Source: Atherinomorus stipes
Taxonomy: Eukaryota; Chordata; Actinopteri; Atheriniformes; Atherinidae
Length of the DNA stretch: 64,000 nucleotides
Assembly: GCA_023101725.1 (NCBI GenBank)
Contig: JALJCO010001117.1
Span: 1-64,000 of the forward strand
Reading direction: 5' to 3'
Shown here: one piece after another, positions 11,178 to 22,800 of the stretch
Layout of the letters: each line of letters begins with the position of its first letter
Numbering within the stretch: the first letter of the stretch is position 1
Notes under the pieces: generated by a model
The model's input: only the letters and a program-made list of their open reading frames with translations
The model's database searches: none
What the model was told of the DNA's origin: nothing
Position numbers and translations under genes: made by a program

Positions 11178-11690
11178 ATGGAACTATTCATATAACTATG
11201 GTTGTACCATGTGAGGCAGAAGAGGTGGCATTGTTGGATAAGGTAGTCAATGTGTGCTGTGCCCTGACAAATCCTTGTCCAACTGTGGTGTAGACGCATG
11301 GATGACCCAAGATGTAAAGGCGCTTTGATTATTTTACTTGAGCATAATCAAAACTTGTACACATTGTAAACGCTCTTTTTTTTTTTTTAGCACAATAGGA
11401 GTTAGTCACTAAAACTTGTAAACATGTAAACATTCCTTTGTTTTAGCATAACAGAAATTTGTCAATTAACATTACGTAAGTTGAACTGTCTTTTCAAGTG
11501 TGCATTCAAGTGTCAAGTGAACAGTGCAAAAGTTAAACACAAGGAAAAGCTTAACATACTGATAACATATGGAAAGTGCAGAGGTAGTATAAGCTGCTCA
11601 GCTGCATTTGTCTGGTGAACACAAACATTATCACTGCAAACAGATTTAAATTAACAAAGACAGTTTAAGTTTTGAGCTCTGAGGGCAAAT
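11178..11690. other. No gene recognised
   Basis: AT-rich sequence with a T-run at about 11,376-11,390 and two related segments (AAAACTTGT...CATTGTAAAC and AAAACTTGTAAACATGTAAAC). It may be the 3' flank of the minus-strand pseudogene that follows. Confidence 0.4.
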
Positions 11691-13537
11691 CCAAAAGTCA
11701 GACTGAGCTGTTGTGAGGTGTAAGCCATCACAACTCAAATGGAACCAAACAATGGGGCAGTTTTCATTGTCTCAGGCCACCATGTCATCTTTGGTCTCCG
11801 GTCCATGACATAAGCACCATAGCTTGCCAGCTGCTTCAATGTTTGATTTTTCAGCCAGAGGTTTTGCAGCCTGGCGAGGTCTTGTCCTTACTGGATCAGA
11901 CCTGTCTGTAAGCGGTGCTCATTGTGCATCATGAGCGAAGTAGTGGCTCACCAGTTCAGGGAGACACACGCTCAAAGAACTGCTGATCCTTTCCAAGCAG
12001 TGCACTCCACAGCTTAGGGTCAGGTGCCACATGTAGCACAAGACAGTCTTTCAGGGTCCACACTACAAAGTCGCAATATGCTGCATCTGCAACAAAAGTT
12101 TGGGTCTGCACTTGTTTGTAGTATGGATGCTCCTTCTTAAGTTGCAGCTTTCCATCCACCATTTCCAAACAGAAATTGTTGTCACCCTCTTGCGTGCCTC
12201 CAGAATGGTAGAGTCTCTGTACTTGAATGGGCACTGTACAATTGCATCAGGTGATGCTCCAACCTGGGGAAAGTTTGGGTTGATAATGAACCTACATTGG
12301 CTCTGCTCAAAGTCACAGTGTTGTTTTTCCATTTTCTGTTTGTACTGTTTGCCCTCGAGGTTCATTTTGTCTCCCCCATACAGCAGCAGCATAATGACTG
12401 GTTGCACCGCTGTCAGTGCCACATACTGCTTTGATGGTTGAAACTGCAGCGTTGTCCAAATCTGACCGAAAGACTGCATGCATGGTTGATGCCGTTACCC
12501 TTCCTGTGCGAAACCGATGCCATGTTGAGGATCTGTGCTGTGATCTACTGTGAAATGTCTGCTTTTTTAAACAAAGTTCTGCTGTGCAACCGTAACACAG
12601 ACAAATCACTCCCATCCATTTTTGTATCACAAAATCCTGGTACACAAGACAAAACTGCAGCTTTAGGTGAGGCTTTCTGCAGGTCACTGAGATATGCGGT
12701 CCACTGATCCTGTGTGCAAGTGCTTGTGACAGTCCTGAGCACTGGCATGTGTTCGGCCTTACCATCCAAGAGTTGGTCTAGGCTTTTCCGTTTAGCTTTT
12801 GATGTGAAATTGATCTTGTGTCCCACCTCTGCTCCCACTTTGCTTATGTTGCTCAGTATCATCCAGTATGCATCTGACAATGGCCTCCAACTTGAAGAGC
12901 ATGGCAGCAACATGCGTACGGGTCTCTGCTATCCCTGCCATGCATGTGCAGTGAGCAGATGATGCGGCTCCTGATGGGTCAATGATGGCCCAGGGTTTCA
13001 GTGGTGTGTGGTGCATAACACAGACACAAACGTTTCACTTCAGTGTGATGGGAGTCTTAAATACATTCAGGCTGATATTAGTTGTAAAGATTTATCTTTG
13101 TCTGGCTGCTAGATAAACATGGTCATTTGAAAAAAAAAATTAGTGCTGTTCATCATTCATAAGCTTGTTTGATAAGCGCTGAGGGAGCTTACCTTTGCAG
13201 TAACGACTGTGTTGTTGCACATCTGTGGTCGGTGGGAAAACAGATCCTCCACCCAGCCATTTGTGAACTGTCCGTGTGCTTCAAGTGATTTATATGCTTT
13301 GAATTCCTTGCAAGTGTGGACACTGACACCAAACACAAGAAAGTTTGTTATGTCCACTGATGAGGTCGGAGGCAGCAAAGTGGCGTCGGAGCTCCAGTCT
13401 CTGCTGCGGAGATCATAAGCAGCTATATCTACATCTATACCGTTTATATCTGACAGTTTCGACAAGTAACAGTCCCTGGCCTCCTTATTAATTTTTTTCC
13501 GGTACGGTACTTTCTTCTTCTTTTTACTTTTTTCCAT
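11690..13537 (-). pseudogene. SWIM zinc finger - YqaJ-type nuclease - PHD finger protein, degenerate
   Basis: On the minus strand, a lysine-rich N-terminus (MEKSKKKKKVPYRKK from 13,537) is followed by YKSLEAHGQFTNGWVEDL, then a SWIM zinc-binding motif (CTCMAGIAETRTHVAAMLF, near 12,935), then a YqaJ/lambda-exonuclease-like region (WHRFRTGRVTAST near 12,500; VGASPDAIVQ near 12,250; KKEHPYYKQVQTQTFVADAA near 12,100) and finally a PHD-like finger (LWCLCHGPETKDDMVA ... NCPIVWFHLSC, about 11,735-11,825). Lesions: several frameshifts, an apparent deletion between DAIVQ and CPFKYRD that removes the segment where the family carries its ExK catalytic pair, and a TGA at 11,772-11,774 in place of a zinc-ligand cysteine. 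A GT donor after TVVTAK (about 13,193) suggests an intron. Many-copy teleost genes of this kind probably spread with mobile elements; that is inference. Confidence 0.7.
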
Positions 13538-14088
13538 ATGGTCAGAGAAACTAACTTAATCTTGCTGTTTAGCTATGTTGCTGTTTAGCTATGCTGCAGT
13601 TGCTTCCACCAGAGTTTTTACGGTTAAAATGGCGTCTTTGAAACAAATGTCACGTGACTGGCAGAGACCGATTGCCCTTTAAGCCAAAATCGAAACGGAA
13701 GCTGTAAACCTGGTTGCTGCGAACTTCAGCCTTGTTTTTTTTATGTTGGGAGGTTTCATGTTGACTTTTTCATATTGTTTTTAAAGAGAAAAAAAGAATC
13801 AACACTGTGATATCTACCTTTTCCTTTTCTGCTGAAAACGCTGAGGAGTTGTAACTGCTCATTTCTGTCCATCTCTGCTGTCTCTGCTGATAGATACTTT
13901 AATGTGACTGCTGCTCTCCTCTGCACATGCGCACACGGTGCTGACAAACTTACTTTAGCTTCGTCTGACATCAAAGACGGGGGCTAATCAGACGAAGCTA
14001 AAGTACACATGTTCACACATGTAGACTCTAAACATCCGGGGCTGAAGCCCCAAGAAAATTGGCTGGCGATGCCACTGGATCCTAACAG
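13538..14088. other. No gene recognised; contains a perfect hairpin
   Basis: Upstream flank of the SWIM/YqaJ pseudogene. Nothing coding was recognised apart from the hairpin listed separately. Confidence 0.4.
13951..14005. repeat. Perfect 18-bp inverted repeat with 19-nt loop
   Basis: TACTTTAGCTTCGTCTGA at 13,951-13,968 is exactly complementary to TCAGACGAAGCTAAAGTA at 13,988-14,005. It may be a small MITE or the joined ends of one. Confidence 0.85.
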
Positions 14089-14235
14089 CAGAAACATCCC
14101 TATAGATGGGTTTCCCGTTTACAAACATTGGCAGTTGCTAGGCAACCAGGGGGCAAAAAGCCTGTGTTGTGTATTGCAGCCTATGGCCAAACACGCGCTC
14201 CTATCATTCATAAAAATGTAAAGTAACCTAGCAAA
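14089..14235. repeat. Dispersed repeat, inverted copy at about 57,660-57,795
   Basis: The segment with GATGGGTTTCCCGTTTACAA and AACATTGGCAGTTG recurs in opposite orientation near 57,660-57,795 (CAACTGCCAATGTTTGTAAA, ACTTTACATTTTTATGAATG). A short piece (AACAGCAGAAACATCCCTA) is also at 51,209. Confidence 0.65.
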
Positions 14236-15040
14236 ACAAACCGATCGTCGTCTGCACACCTCATGAGAAATGATTCTGACCCGATGCCGCATGTCTGCAG
14301 TCCTGCAGCATCTTCCAGCCATCAGTGCATAAAGCTGCCAGTTAACACCTGCTTTTCAGACGTGCTAAATTACACGCAATCTTTTGCGCCCGCTTTCTGT
14401 TGCACAGTTGATAAATCACATTGCGTGTGTTAAGCTGAGTTGTTTGCATCATCTCGTCCCAATATTTTGTTCGTTCTGGCAGAAGCGCTCAGATTGCTTA
14501 TTCATCTACAGCAGACACGCAGAATGGATAGCGGGCTATTTTGCCCATTAACAGGCACAAACCGCGAGCTAACTCGTTAGCAGGTTAGCCCCGAGCTAAC
14601 GCAGGGAACGAGTGCCTCTCCTCTCTCACGCCTGACTCTATGTGGAACCGGTGCAGCTCCTTAACAGTTGTGGGTCCACTGGTGCTGTTCTGGGTCCGCT
14701 CGGTGGGCACTACAGGCTTTTAGCTGAACTGAGTGGACTTGAGGCTGAGAGACAGACTGTAGGCAGCTGTCTGCAGTTCTAATCCGGTTGTAGCTTGTAA
14801 AATGTGATTTCCCCAAATTCTTCAGCATCATCACTTCTGAACTGGATGATGATCCACCACAAAAACCAGTTCCAATCTAGCTGTTCTGGAGCATCTTTCA
14901 TGTTTTCCATGGCTTTATTATACATTTAAATCAATGAGCCCACCGCAACTCCTTACCTTGCTGATGTCACGTCACAGAGGCTAGGTTTTGCTACCGAAGA
15001 GCTAACAAAGAGCATCGATCATTCAGATCATGTTCTTAAA
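14236..15040. other. No gene recognised
   Basis: Mixed-composition sequence without a convincing ORF or identifiable element. Confidence 0.4.
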
Positions 15041-15243
15041 GACCAGTTTAGCTTGATGCCCTCTGGGAGGTGTTATCTGGCTCCCAGTAGGAAAAAGAAT
15101 GATAAGCAAATTCTTTTATTCCTTCTGCCATTAGGCTTTTAAATGTCAGAGACAGTGCTTAGAGCGAGTCTTTTTTTATGTTGTTTTTAAAGTTTTAGTT
15201 ATCAATCATTTCTGCCAAGCACTCCTTGCTGAAACAATGTCTG
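15041..15243 (+). repeat. LINE 3' end, left part (interrupted by solo LTR)
   Basis: The translated run LMPSGRCYLAPSRKKN resembles the extreme C-terminus of LINE reverse transcriptases (the LPSGRRYR motif). The element resumes after the LTR at 15,959-16,015 with AACTGAATTTCTCCTGGGGG and ATAAATAA, a typical LINE tail. Confidence 0.55.
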
Positions 15244-15958
15244 TGTTACGGCCGCCTGTTATTAGCCCCTTGCCTTTCATTTTTACATGCATATCATCCT
15301 GCTCGATCCCTCTGTTCTCATTGGCCTGGCACCACACCACCATCATCTCCTCCCTCCCTCCACCACTAATGACTAATTAGTCCCACCTGGAGCTGCTGGC
15401 TGCTGGAGCTACAAAAGAACCCAGCACACCCTCAGTCAATGGCAACTGCTTGGCCTGGCAACAGTTGTCCTTAGTTTGTTTCATTTGTGGGTTGTTTTTT
15501 TTTTTTTTTGTTGCTGACTTTAGTTTGGGTAACTTTGTTTCATTCGTCTTTGCTTTCCAGGTGTTTTAGTTTGGTTAATAGTTTAATTGCTGGATTCCCT
15601 TTTCTTTATTTGTAACTTGCACGGATGGTTTGGAGTTGGGATAGCTAGGTCTTTTGTTGTAATTGAGTTTTGTTTACAGGTCTTAGTTTATGGTGCTGCT
15701 CGGTCCCTTTTTGGTTCATAGCCTAGGTTTGTGTTTTTCCCCATTTGGTTCCCCTTTCACTATTTGGCTTTGTCTGTCTTTTTATTTGTTCCTTTGAGCA
15801 GCATCGCTAACCCCATCTCCTTTTCAGTTAGTTTTCCAGGTTTTTGTTAATGCTTTAATTCACCTCTGAACAATAGTGAACATCTTTACTCCACCTTTTC
15901 CATCTGAAACCAGTCTTTTGTTTGCGTCCCCAACCCCTAGCAGAGCTGGGACGTAACA
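15244..15958. mobile_element. Solo LTR (715 bp) with 5-bp target duplication
   Basis: The segment begins TGTTACGGCC and ends GGGACGTAACA, the TG...CA ends of an LTR, and is flanked by identical GTCTG at 15,239-15,243 and 15,959-15,963. No internal retroelement genes are present, so this is a solo LTR left by recombination. A 5-bp duplication fits Ty3/gypsy-like integration; family assignment is inference. Confidence 0.8.
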
Positions 15959-16019
15959 GTCTGTAAACTGAATTTCTCCTGGGGGATAAATAACGTAGTC
16001 TGAATCTGAATGAATCACT

Positions 16020-16255
16020 AAATATGTGCTATATAAATGAAATAAATGAAATGACTAAATGTGAGCCGGCTCTTCTGATCATGACACAATGCTACACGTT
16101 TGTACAATATAATTATTGCATTTCTACAACATATCATGTTTATGCAATATACATTATAATTATCACATTTATACAATATATTTATCATGTTTGCACAATG
16201 CAATTATTACATACAATATCACATGTATACAATATAATTTTTATGTTATAACGTG
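16020..16255. repeat. AT-rich imperfect short tandem repeats
   Basis: Loosely repeated ACAATATAATTAT / CACATTTATACAATA units of roughly 25-30 bp. The ORFs overlapping it are low-complexity artefacts. Confidence 0.6.
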
Positions 16256-16539
16256 ACAGTGCTTGAAAATGTTTTTTTCCATGGCAGCAATACGCTTCTG
16301 TAGGTGTTTTTCTGAAAGTGTGATTGTTAAAACACTCGCATCCCCCACGGGTGCGACGCCCATATGTGTTTTCTTTTTTTGTGTGTGTGTTATTCTACGC
16401 GATTTATAGAGATTCATAGATTTATTTTCTTTAACTTTAATTTGAAGCAGTAAATGTGATTGAGTCTGACAAGCTGGGAAGGATTTCACAGGTGTACAGA
16501 TTATTACAGGCTGGTAACTATTCTAACTACTAATTCTCT
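16256..16539. other. No gene recognised
   Basis: Includes a GT-rich stretch near 16,378-16,391. Nothing coding. Confidence 0.4.
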
Positions 16540-16703
16540 GCTTCCTACTTTCGATGCACTGCTGACTGCAGAAGCTGTAGCAGGAAATCGGAGCAGGAAA
16601 CCAGAGCAAGAACCTCTGCGCAACTCTGGCATCATTCATCCGGAGCTGCTGCTAACTGAGATGTAACAGTGATCAGTCTTCGTGTCTACGAGCATGGCAG
16701 CAG
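16540..16703 (+). other. Candidate first exon (5' UTR and start codon) of NLR copy B
   Basis: A stretch rich in purines and GC ends in ATGGCAGCAG followed directly by the donor GTAAAT (16,704). The three codons plus one base leave phase 1, exactly the phase required by the CARD exon acceptor at 19,521. An intron of 2.8 kb would separate them. The evidence is the ATG, donor and phase match only; no TATA box or transcript data support it. Confidence 0.35.
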
Positions 16704-17858
16704 GTAAATTTATAACATTATGAATTAACAGCTAAACATGTTTCCTGTTTCACTTTTTAACTTTCTTTGCCACGTGCCATGACAGTGATGCTGCTTTGTT
16801 GGGTCACCATCGCTAAAGTGTGTAAAGAGTTTTATAAAGTTGACTTTGACTTAACATTTTCATCATGTTCGTGTTAACAGAATAATAATGTTACAAATAA
16901 AACTAACGTTGCATCACCAGTTATGCATTGCATTTTGAGGGACTAGTTTCTCGTCAGCTGTAACGTACTTTACTTCCGGTGGCATTCTAGGTTCATAGAG
17001 ATATGGCAACGGTTCGTTTGATCAAACAAATTCCACATCATCTTCAAAATCTGCCAATGTCCTCATGCCTTTGACACGTGCCCATATTTTTGACTGTATA
17101 TTTGTGTATTTAAATTCCTTCATGCACATAGCGGCAGATAATTCCACTGCCAAATACAGGAAGTAAAAATGCAGAAACTTCATCATTTACAGCATATTGT
17201 GCAAGAACTTTTTCAAAAGACTCTTTAGTAAAGTTCGTTGTTCAGTGGTTAAATATTTATTCTGCATCATTCTGTTTTCCAAAAACCGAAAGTTGAATAT
17301 CCCCAACCTTTTCTGAGTAGTGTAAGTGTGTAAAAGCCTGTGCCTGCTCCGACACTCGCAGTGCAAACGTAAAAGAAAATAATAATAAAGAATTCCAATA
17401 AACAATGTTTCCTGAATGAGTAAAGTAATTAGACAACAACAAACGACAGACTACAATAACAAAATAAAAGTTATATCCATGTAAAAGAGGAAAGTAAGTT
17501 TAAGTTAAAAGTTTAAGTTAAAATAGTGCACTGCCAAAAAAAAAAAGAAGAAAGGAAAATAGATCCTGCTGTGAGACAGTGGGCAGTCTCCAAGTGAAGT
17601 TAATTATGCCGCAAAATAAAATTAGATCCAACCCCCCCCCCCCAAAAAAGAGGAAAGAGTTGTTTTACTGCACCTGTTGCTACTGACTGAATAACGGGAT
17701 TAAATATGTCAAAACTGTCTCCAGTGATCAGTAGGACCCTAGCTAACTCGAAAATGAGGCCCTATGTCAAAAATGACCAACTACCCCTTTAAACTGTTAT
17801 GACCTTGACTTCATGTCATTTTCCAATACTACATTACAAGACGTAATAATAAAAATAA
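16704..17858. other. No gene recognised
   Basis: AT-rich. Holds a poly-C/poly-A junction at about 17,630-17,650 and (AAT)n at about 17,868-17,890 that is the tail of the reversed LINE that follows. Possibly intron 1 of NLR copy B. Confidence 0.4.
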
Positions 17859-19027
17859 CTAATAATTATGATAATAATAATAATAATAATACGTTTTATT
17901 CAAAACGCCTTTCACCAAACCCAAGGTCACTTTACAGACAAAAAAAAAAATACATAAAAAAGCAGTATAAGTGCGTTATAAGGAGCTGAAAAAAACTTTA
18001 AAAGACAGAAAACATTAAAATGAGTAAAGATGTAGCAAAGAGGTACAGTCATTTGAAGAGAGAGATGGAGTCGATATTGTGGCGGTCAGGAGGAAGTGAA
18101 TTCCAGCGTTTGGGAGCAGAGCAGCAGAAAGCTCTGGTCCCCATGGTAACAAGGTGGGGGGGTTGAGACAGCAAGATGGAGAGAGGAGGAGGATCTGAGG
18201 GAAGGAAAGGGGGTGGTGATGTGGACCAGAGAGGACAGGTACGGAGCAGCGAGATGGTGAATGGCTTTAAAAGTAAAAAGAAGGATTTAAAGGTAATGGG
18301 CTCTATGCACAACTCAACTACTTTCTGAACTTAAGGTAGCTCCTTTGTTTCCTGTCTTTCATTACTGGACAAACTGTTTAATCCAGGTGTGTCCGGCCTG
18401 TTACTGAGGTCAGACACACCTGGATTAATCAGTTCATCCAGTAATGAAAGACAGGAAACAAAAGAGCTGCCTTAAGTTCAGGAAGTAGTGGAGTTGTGCA
18501 TAGAGCCCATTGTGGAAGAAGAGCCAGTGAAGCTGTTGTAGAACATCGGTGATGTGGTGAGAGGAGCGGGTTTTAGTGATGATGCGGGCAGCAGAATTCT
18601 GGACCAGTTGAAGTTTATGGAGTGATTTGTGAGGTAGACTGAAGAGAGGAGAGTTACAGTAATAGAGGTGGGACGTGATCAGACTGTGGACCAGGACAGC
18701 AGCAGAGTGAGGAGTGGGGGGGGGACGAAGTCATTTGATGTTGCAGAGGTGGAAATATGCTGACCAAGTTATGGAGTTACTCCTGTGGCCTTGAAAAGAG
18801 TGCTGTTGAGGATGACACCCACATTCTGGATCTGAGGGGAAGGGGGGACTGTGGAGTCGTTGATAGAAAGTGAGAAGCTGTTAGTCTTGGAAAAAGTTGA
18901 AGGGGTGCCGATGAGGACAAACTCAGTTTTATTGATGTTAAGTTTGAGGAAATTGGAGGAGAACCAAGACTTTAAGTCGTCTGAACAGCTGGGAAGAGAG
19001 GGAGGTGGGAAGGATGAGTTCGGTTTA
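17859..19027 (-). mobile_element. Reversed L2-type LINE, 3' half
   Basis: Read on the minus strand, successive blocks are LKSWFSSNFLKLNINKTEF, a QIQNVGVILNSTL block, [45 protein letters not shown], and after a MITE, LLKPFTISLL and PKRWNSLPPD. This is the L2/Rex reverse transcriptase C-terminal order, ending in a tail with (ATT)n at 17,868-17,890. Frames are broken. Part of it is repeated at 1-113. Confidence 0.8.
18295..18511. mobile_element. 217-bp palindromic MITE, copy 1
   Basis: It begins AATGGGCTCTATGCACAACT and ends with the complement, with inverted arms of about 76 bp and an inner inverted pair around TTAATCCAGGTGTGTC. A sister copy of the same length is at 29,853-30,069. It interrupts the reversed L2 reading frame. 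No coding capacity. Confidence 0.85.
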
Positions 19028-19520
19028 CCATATATATATAAGACGTCAAGTCACCCCATTCCCCTTTCTTATTTAGTTCACTCATTTATTCATTTTCTGT
19101 ACCGCTTATCCAGTTCAGGGTCATGGGGGTTGCTGGAGTCTATCCCAGCTATTATCAGGCGAGAGGCAGGTTCATCCTGGACAGGTCGCCAGTCTGTCGC
19201 AGGACCAACACATAGAGACAGACAACCATTCACACTCACATTCACTACTAGGGACAATTTAGAGTGACCAGTTAACCTAACATGCACGTCTTTGGATGGT
19301 GGGAGGAAACCGGAGAGAACCCACACATACACGGAGAGAACATGCAAACATGCAAAGGCTGCTGTTGGAATCGTTTGAACCTTCTTACTGTGAGGCTACG
19401 GTGCTAACCACCACGCCACCATGCAGCCTCCTTTCTCATTTTATTTTTCTCCTTTTTTATTTTAGAAAGATGAAATTTGAAGTCTGAATGACACATTCAT
19501 GTCTTTTCTTTTGTCTGCAG
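19028..19520 (+). other. Intron upstream of CARD exon, copy B
   Basis: Matches 114-605 of copy A almost base for base, with small differences in a TA-rich run near 19,030. It ends in the acceptor tract TCTTTTGTCTGCAG. Confidence 0.5.
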
Positions 19521-19805
19521 AGAGAACAGTTTTCAAAATTCGTCCTGAGTTTGTGTCGAGGGTTTCATTAAAAATCATCAAACAGCTCTTAGACTACCTA
19601 GAAAGAGATGGTGTTCTCAATGATAGTGAGAGGAAGGATATACTGGAGAGGAACCAAACCACAGAAGATAAGGCCCGTGACCTCATCGACTCTGTGAGGA
19701 ATAAAGGAAATGAAGCCTGCAAGAAGATGCTACAACATCTTCACGCCAGAGATTCCACTCTCTACTCTGAGCTGCTTCCTTCCTCTGATCCATCTGCTGT
19801 GGAAG
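19521..19805 (+). CDS. CARD exon of NLR copy B
   Basis: 285 nt, phase 1 at both ends, donor GTAAG at 19,806. It encodes the same CARD as copy A ([20 protein letters not shown]) with a few substitutions. An upstream ATG at 19,499 would read through the acceptor and is less likely to be the start than a spliced first exon. Confidence 0.8.
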
Positions 19806-22800
19806 GTAAGGCCATGCATGTCTGCAGTGATGCTTCCTTTTCTCAGTTTGCTTCAACCTTTGCAGAGAAATTATATTTTATATTAATTTAGATTTAAAGA
19901 TTTGTGTCCAACGTTTGGATAGTTTGCATCTATTAGGTCAAAGCATCACTGTCTCCATAATTTCATCCTTTATGGGAAGCCAGTTCACCCCTTACAGTCA
20001 GCCTCGTGGGACCTAAGAGACAAAAAAAGAAAAAAGAATGGAAGACAATTAGATGAAAACAATTATCTTCTTGTACCAGTTGTTCTCTGCCTTCCATTCG
20101 AGATATGTTGGTTGTGGACTGATTAGATAGATAGATAGATAGATAGAAAGATAGATAGATAGATAGATACAGTTGTGTGAAGAAGTGTTTGCCCCCTTCC
20201 TTCTAACAGCAACGCAGCCAGAACATCATTCTATGGCTGTAATGATGGACAGGACAAGTTAAACAACAGAAGAGAAAAATCCCAGAAATTATTTATGCTT
20301 CACAGCATTTTATATTTTCTTTGCATGAACCTTTTTTTTAATTTAGATCCACAATCAACGTAGCTGGAATCCAGGGCAAAGAACAACTGGGACCAGAACA
20401 TAATTGCTTTTTCCTCTTTGACTTCCATTTATATTTTTCATCCCTTAGGTTCCATGGGCTGGAAGTAGATGGGCGCGACTTTGGTTCTGCATATTGTTGT
20501 TGTTATACAATACATCCGCCAGGGGGAAGTGTAGAAGTCCAAACACAGTTTCAGACAATACAAACGTGGAGAAAGAGGAAGAGATCATGGAAGTGTACAT
20601 TCTCAGAAATAGACATAAGAGGCAGTGCAGGAGCTGTTGGTGGCCTGTATAGTCATTAAATCCACCATGGCTGCTTCTTGGTTACTATGGAATCTTTTTC
20701 TATCTTGATGCTACATCTACAGAGATCTGACAGCAAATAGCCCATGAGTCTGTCAGTGAAAACAGCTTCCAACCTGTTTTCACTGTAAGGTTTTTGTTTT
20801 AATAACCCCACAACCCCGTTCAATAGTTTGTGTGTGAATGAAAAAACTTTCATTCATGACTGTTACCGAAACAAAACATCTGACAGACAATTTTATGAAG
20901 AACTGAATCTGTTTTCTAAACTGATCAATAACAGAAAAACATTCTGATCTGTTGTTCTGTGAATCAGCAGCTTTCCAGAAATGTCAACCCAAACTAAAAC
21001 GTGCCCTTAAGAAGAGGTTCCAGTGTGTGTTTCAGGGGATCACTGAAGCCAGAAACAAAGTCCCTCTGAACCAGATCTACACAGAGCTCTACATCACAGA
21101 GGGAGGGATGTCAGAGGTCAATGATGAACATGAGGTCACACAGATTGAAGCAGCATCCAGGAAACCACACAGATCAGAAATAACCATCAAACAAGAAGAC
21201 ATCTTTAAACCCCCACCTGGAACAGATGAACCAATCAGAAGAGTGATGACAAAGGGAGTGGCTGGCATTGGGAAAACTGTCTTAACACAGAAGTTCACTC
21301 TGGACTGGGCTGAAGACAAAGCCAACCAGGATATCCAGTTCATGTTCCCACTGACTTTCAGAGAGTTGAATTTGCTGAAAGAGAGAAAGTTCAGCTTGGT
21401 GGGACTTGTTCATTACTTCTTCACTGACATCAAAGAAGCAGGACTCTGCAGCTTTGAAGAGTTCCAGGTGGTCTTCATCTTTGATGGTCTGGATGAGTGT
21501 CGACCTCCTCTAGACTTCAATAAAACTAAAGTCCTAAGCGACCCTTGGGAGTCCACCTCAGTGGATGTGCTGCTGACAAACCTCATCAGGGGGAAACTGC
21601 TTCCCTCTGCTCGCCTCTGGATAACCACACGACCTGCAGCAGCCAATCAGATCCCTATGGAATATGTTGGCATGGTGACAGAGGTCAGAGGGTTCACTGA
21701 CCCACAGAAGGAGGAGTACTTCAGGAAGAGGTTCAGAGATGAGGAGCAGGCCAGCAAGATCATCTCCCACATGAAGACATCACAAAGCCTCCACATCATG
21801 TGCCACATCCCGGTCTTCTGCTGGATCACTGCTACAGTTCTGGAGGATGTACTGAAAACCAGAGAGGGAGAAGAGCTGCCCAAGACCTTGACTGAGATGT
21901 ACATCTACTTCCTGGTGGTTCAGGCCAAAGTCAAGAAGGTCAAGTATGATGGAGGAGCTGAGACAGATCCACACTGGAGTCCAGAGAGCAGGAAGATGAT
22001 TGAGTCTCTGGGAAAACTGACTTTTGATCAGCTGCAGAAAGGAAACATGATCTTCTATGAATCAGACCTGACAGAGTGCGGCATCGATATCACAGCAGCC
22101 TCAGTTTACTCAGGAGTGTTTACACAGATCTTTAGAGAAGAGAAAGGACTGTACCTGGAGAAGGTATTCAGCTTCGTCCATCTGAGTGTTCAGGAGTTTC
22201 TGGCTGCTCTTCATGTCCGTCTGACCTTCATCAACTCTGGAGTGAACCTGATGGAAGAAAAACAATCAGTTTGGTCAAAGTTTTTGCACAAACCAGATCT
22301 GAAACTCCATCAGAGTGCTGTGAAACAGGCTTTACAGAGTCCTAATGGACATCTGGACTTGTTCCTCCGCTTCCTCCTGGGTCTTTCACTGGAGACCAAT
22401 CAGAGCCTTCTGCGAGGACTGATAACACAAACAGGAAGTAGTTCACAGACTAATCAGAAAACAGTTCAGTACATCAAGAAGATGATCAGTAAGAATGTGT
22501 CTGCAGAGAGAACCATGAATCTGTTCCACTGTCTGAATGAACTGAATGATGCTTCTCTAGTGGAGGAGATCCAACAGTCCCTGAGATCAGGACGTCGCTC
22601 TACAGATAAACTGTCTCCTGCTCAGTGGTCAGCTCTGATCTTCATCTTACTGTCATCATCAGAAGATCTGGAGGTGTTTGACCTGCAGAAATACTCTCCT
22701 TCAGAGGAGGTTCTTCTGAGACTGCTGCCAGTGGTCAAAGCCTCCAACAAAGCTGTGTAAGTGCAGATATAGCAGGATGTGTAGAAACATACTGCTGCTG

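Noticed and set aside
16018..16251. Short ORFs on both strands in AT-rich sequence
   Set aside because: Low-complexity I/Y/H/C-rich translations of an AT-rich tandem repeat.
19499..19520. ATG at 19,499 (and 584 in copy A) as NLR start codon
   Set aside because: It lies in the pyrimidine tract of a strong splice acceptor; the CARD exon is better read as internal with phase 1, although an unspliced start cannot be fully excluded.
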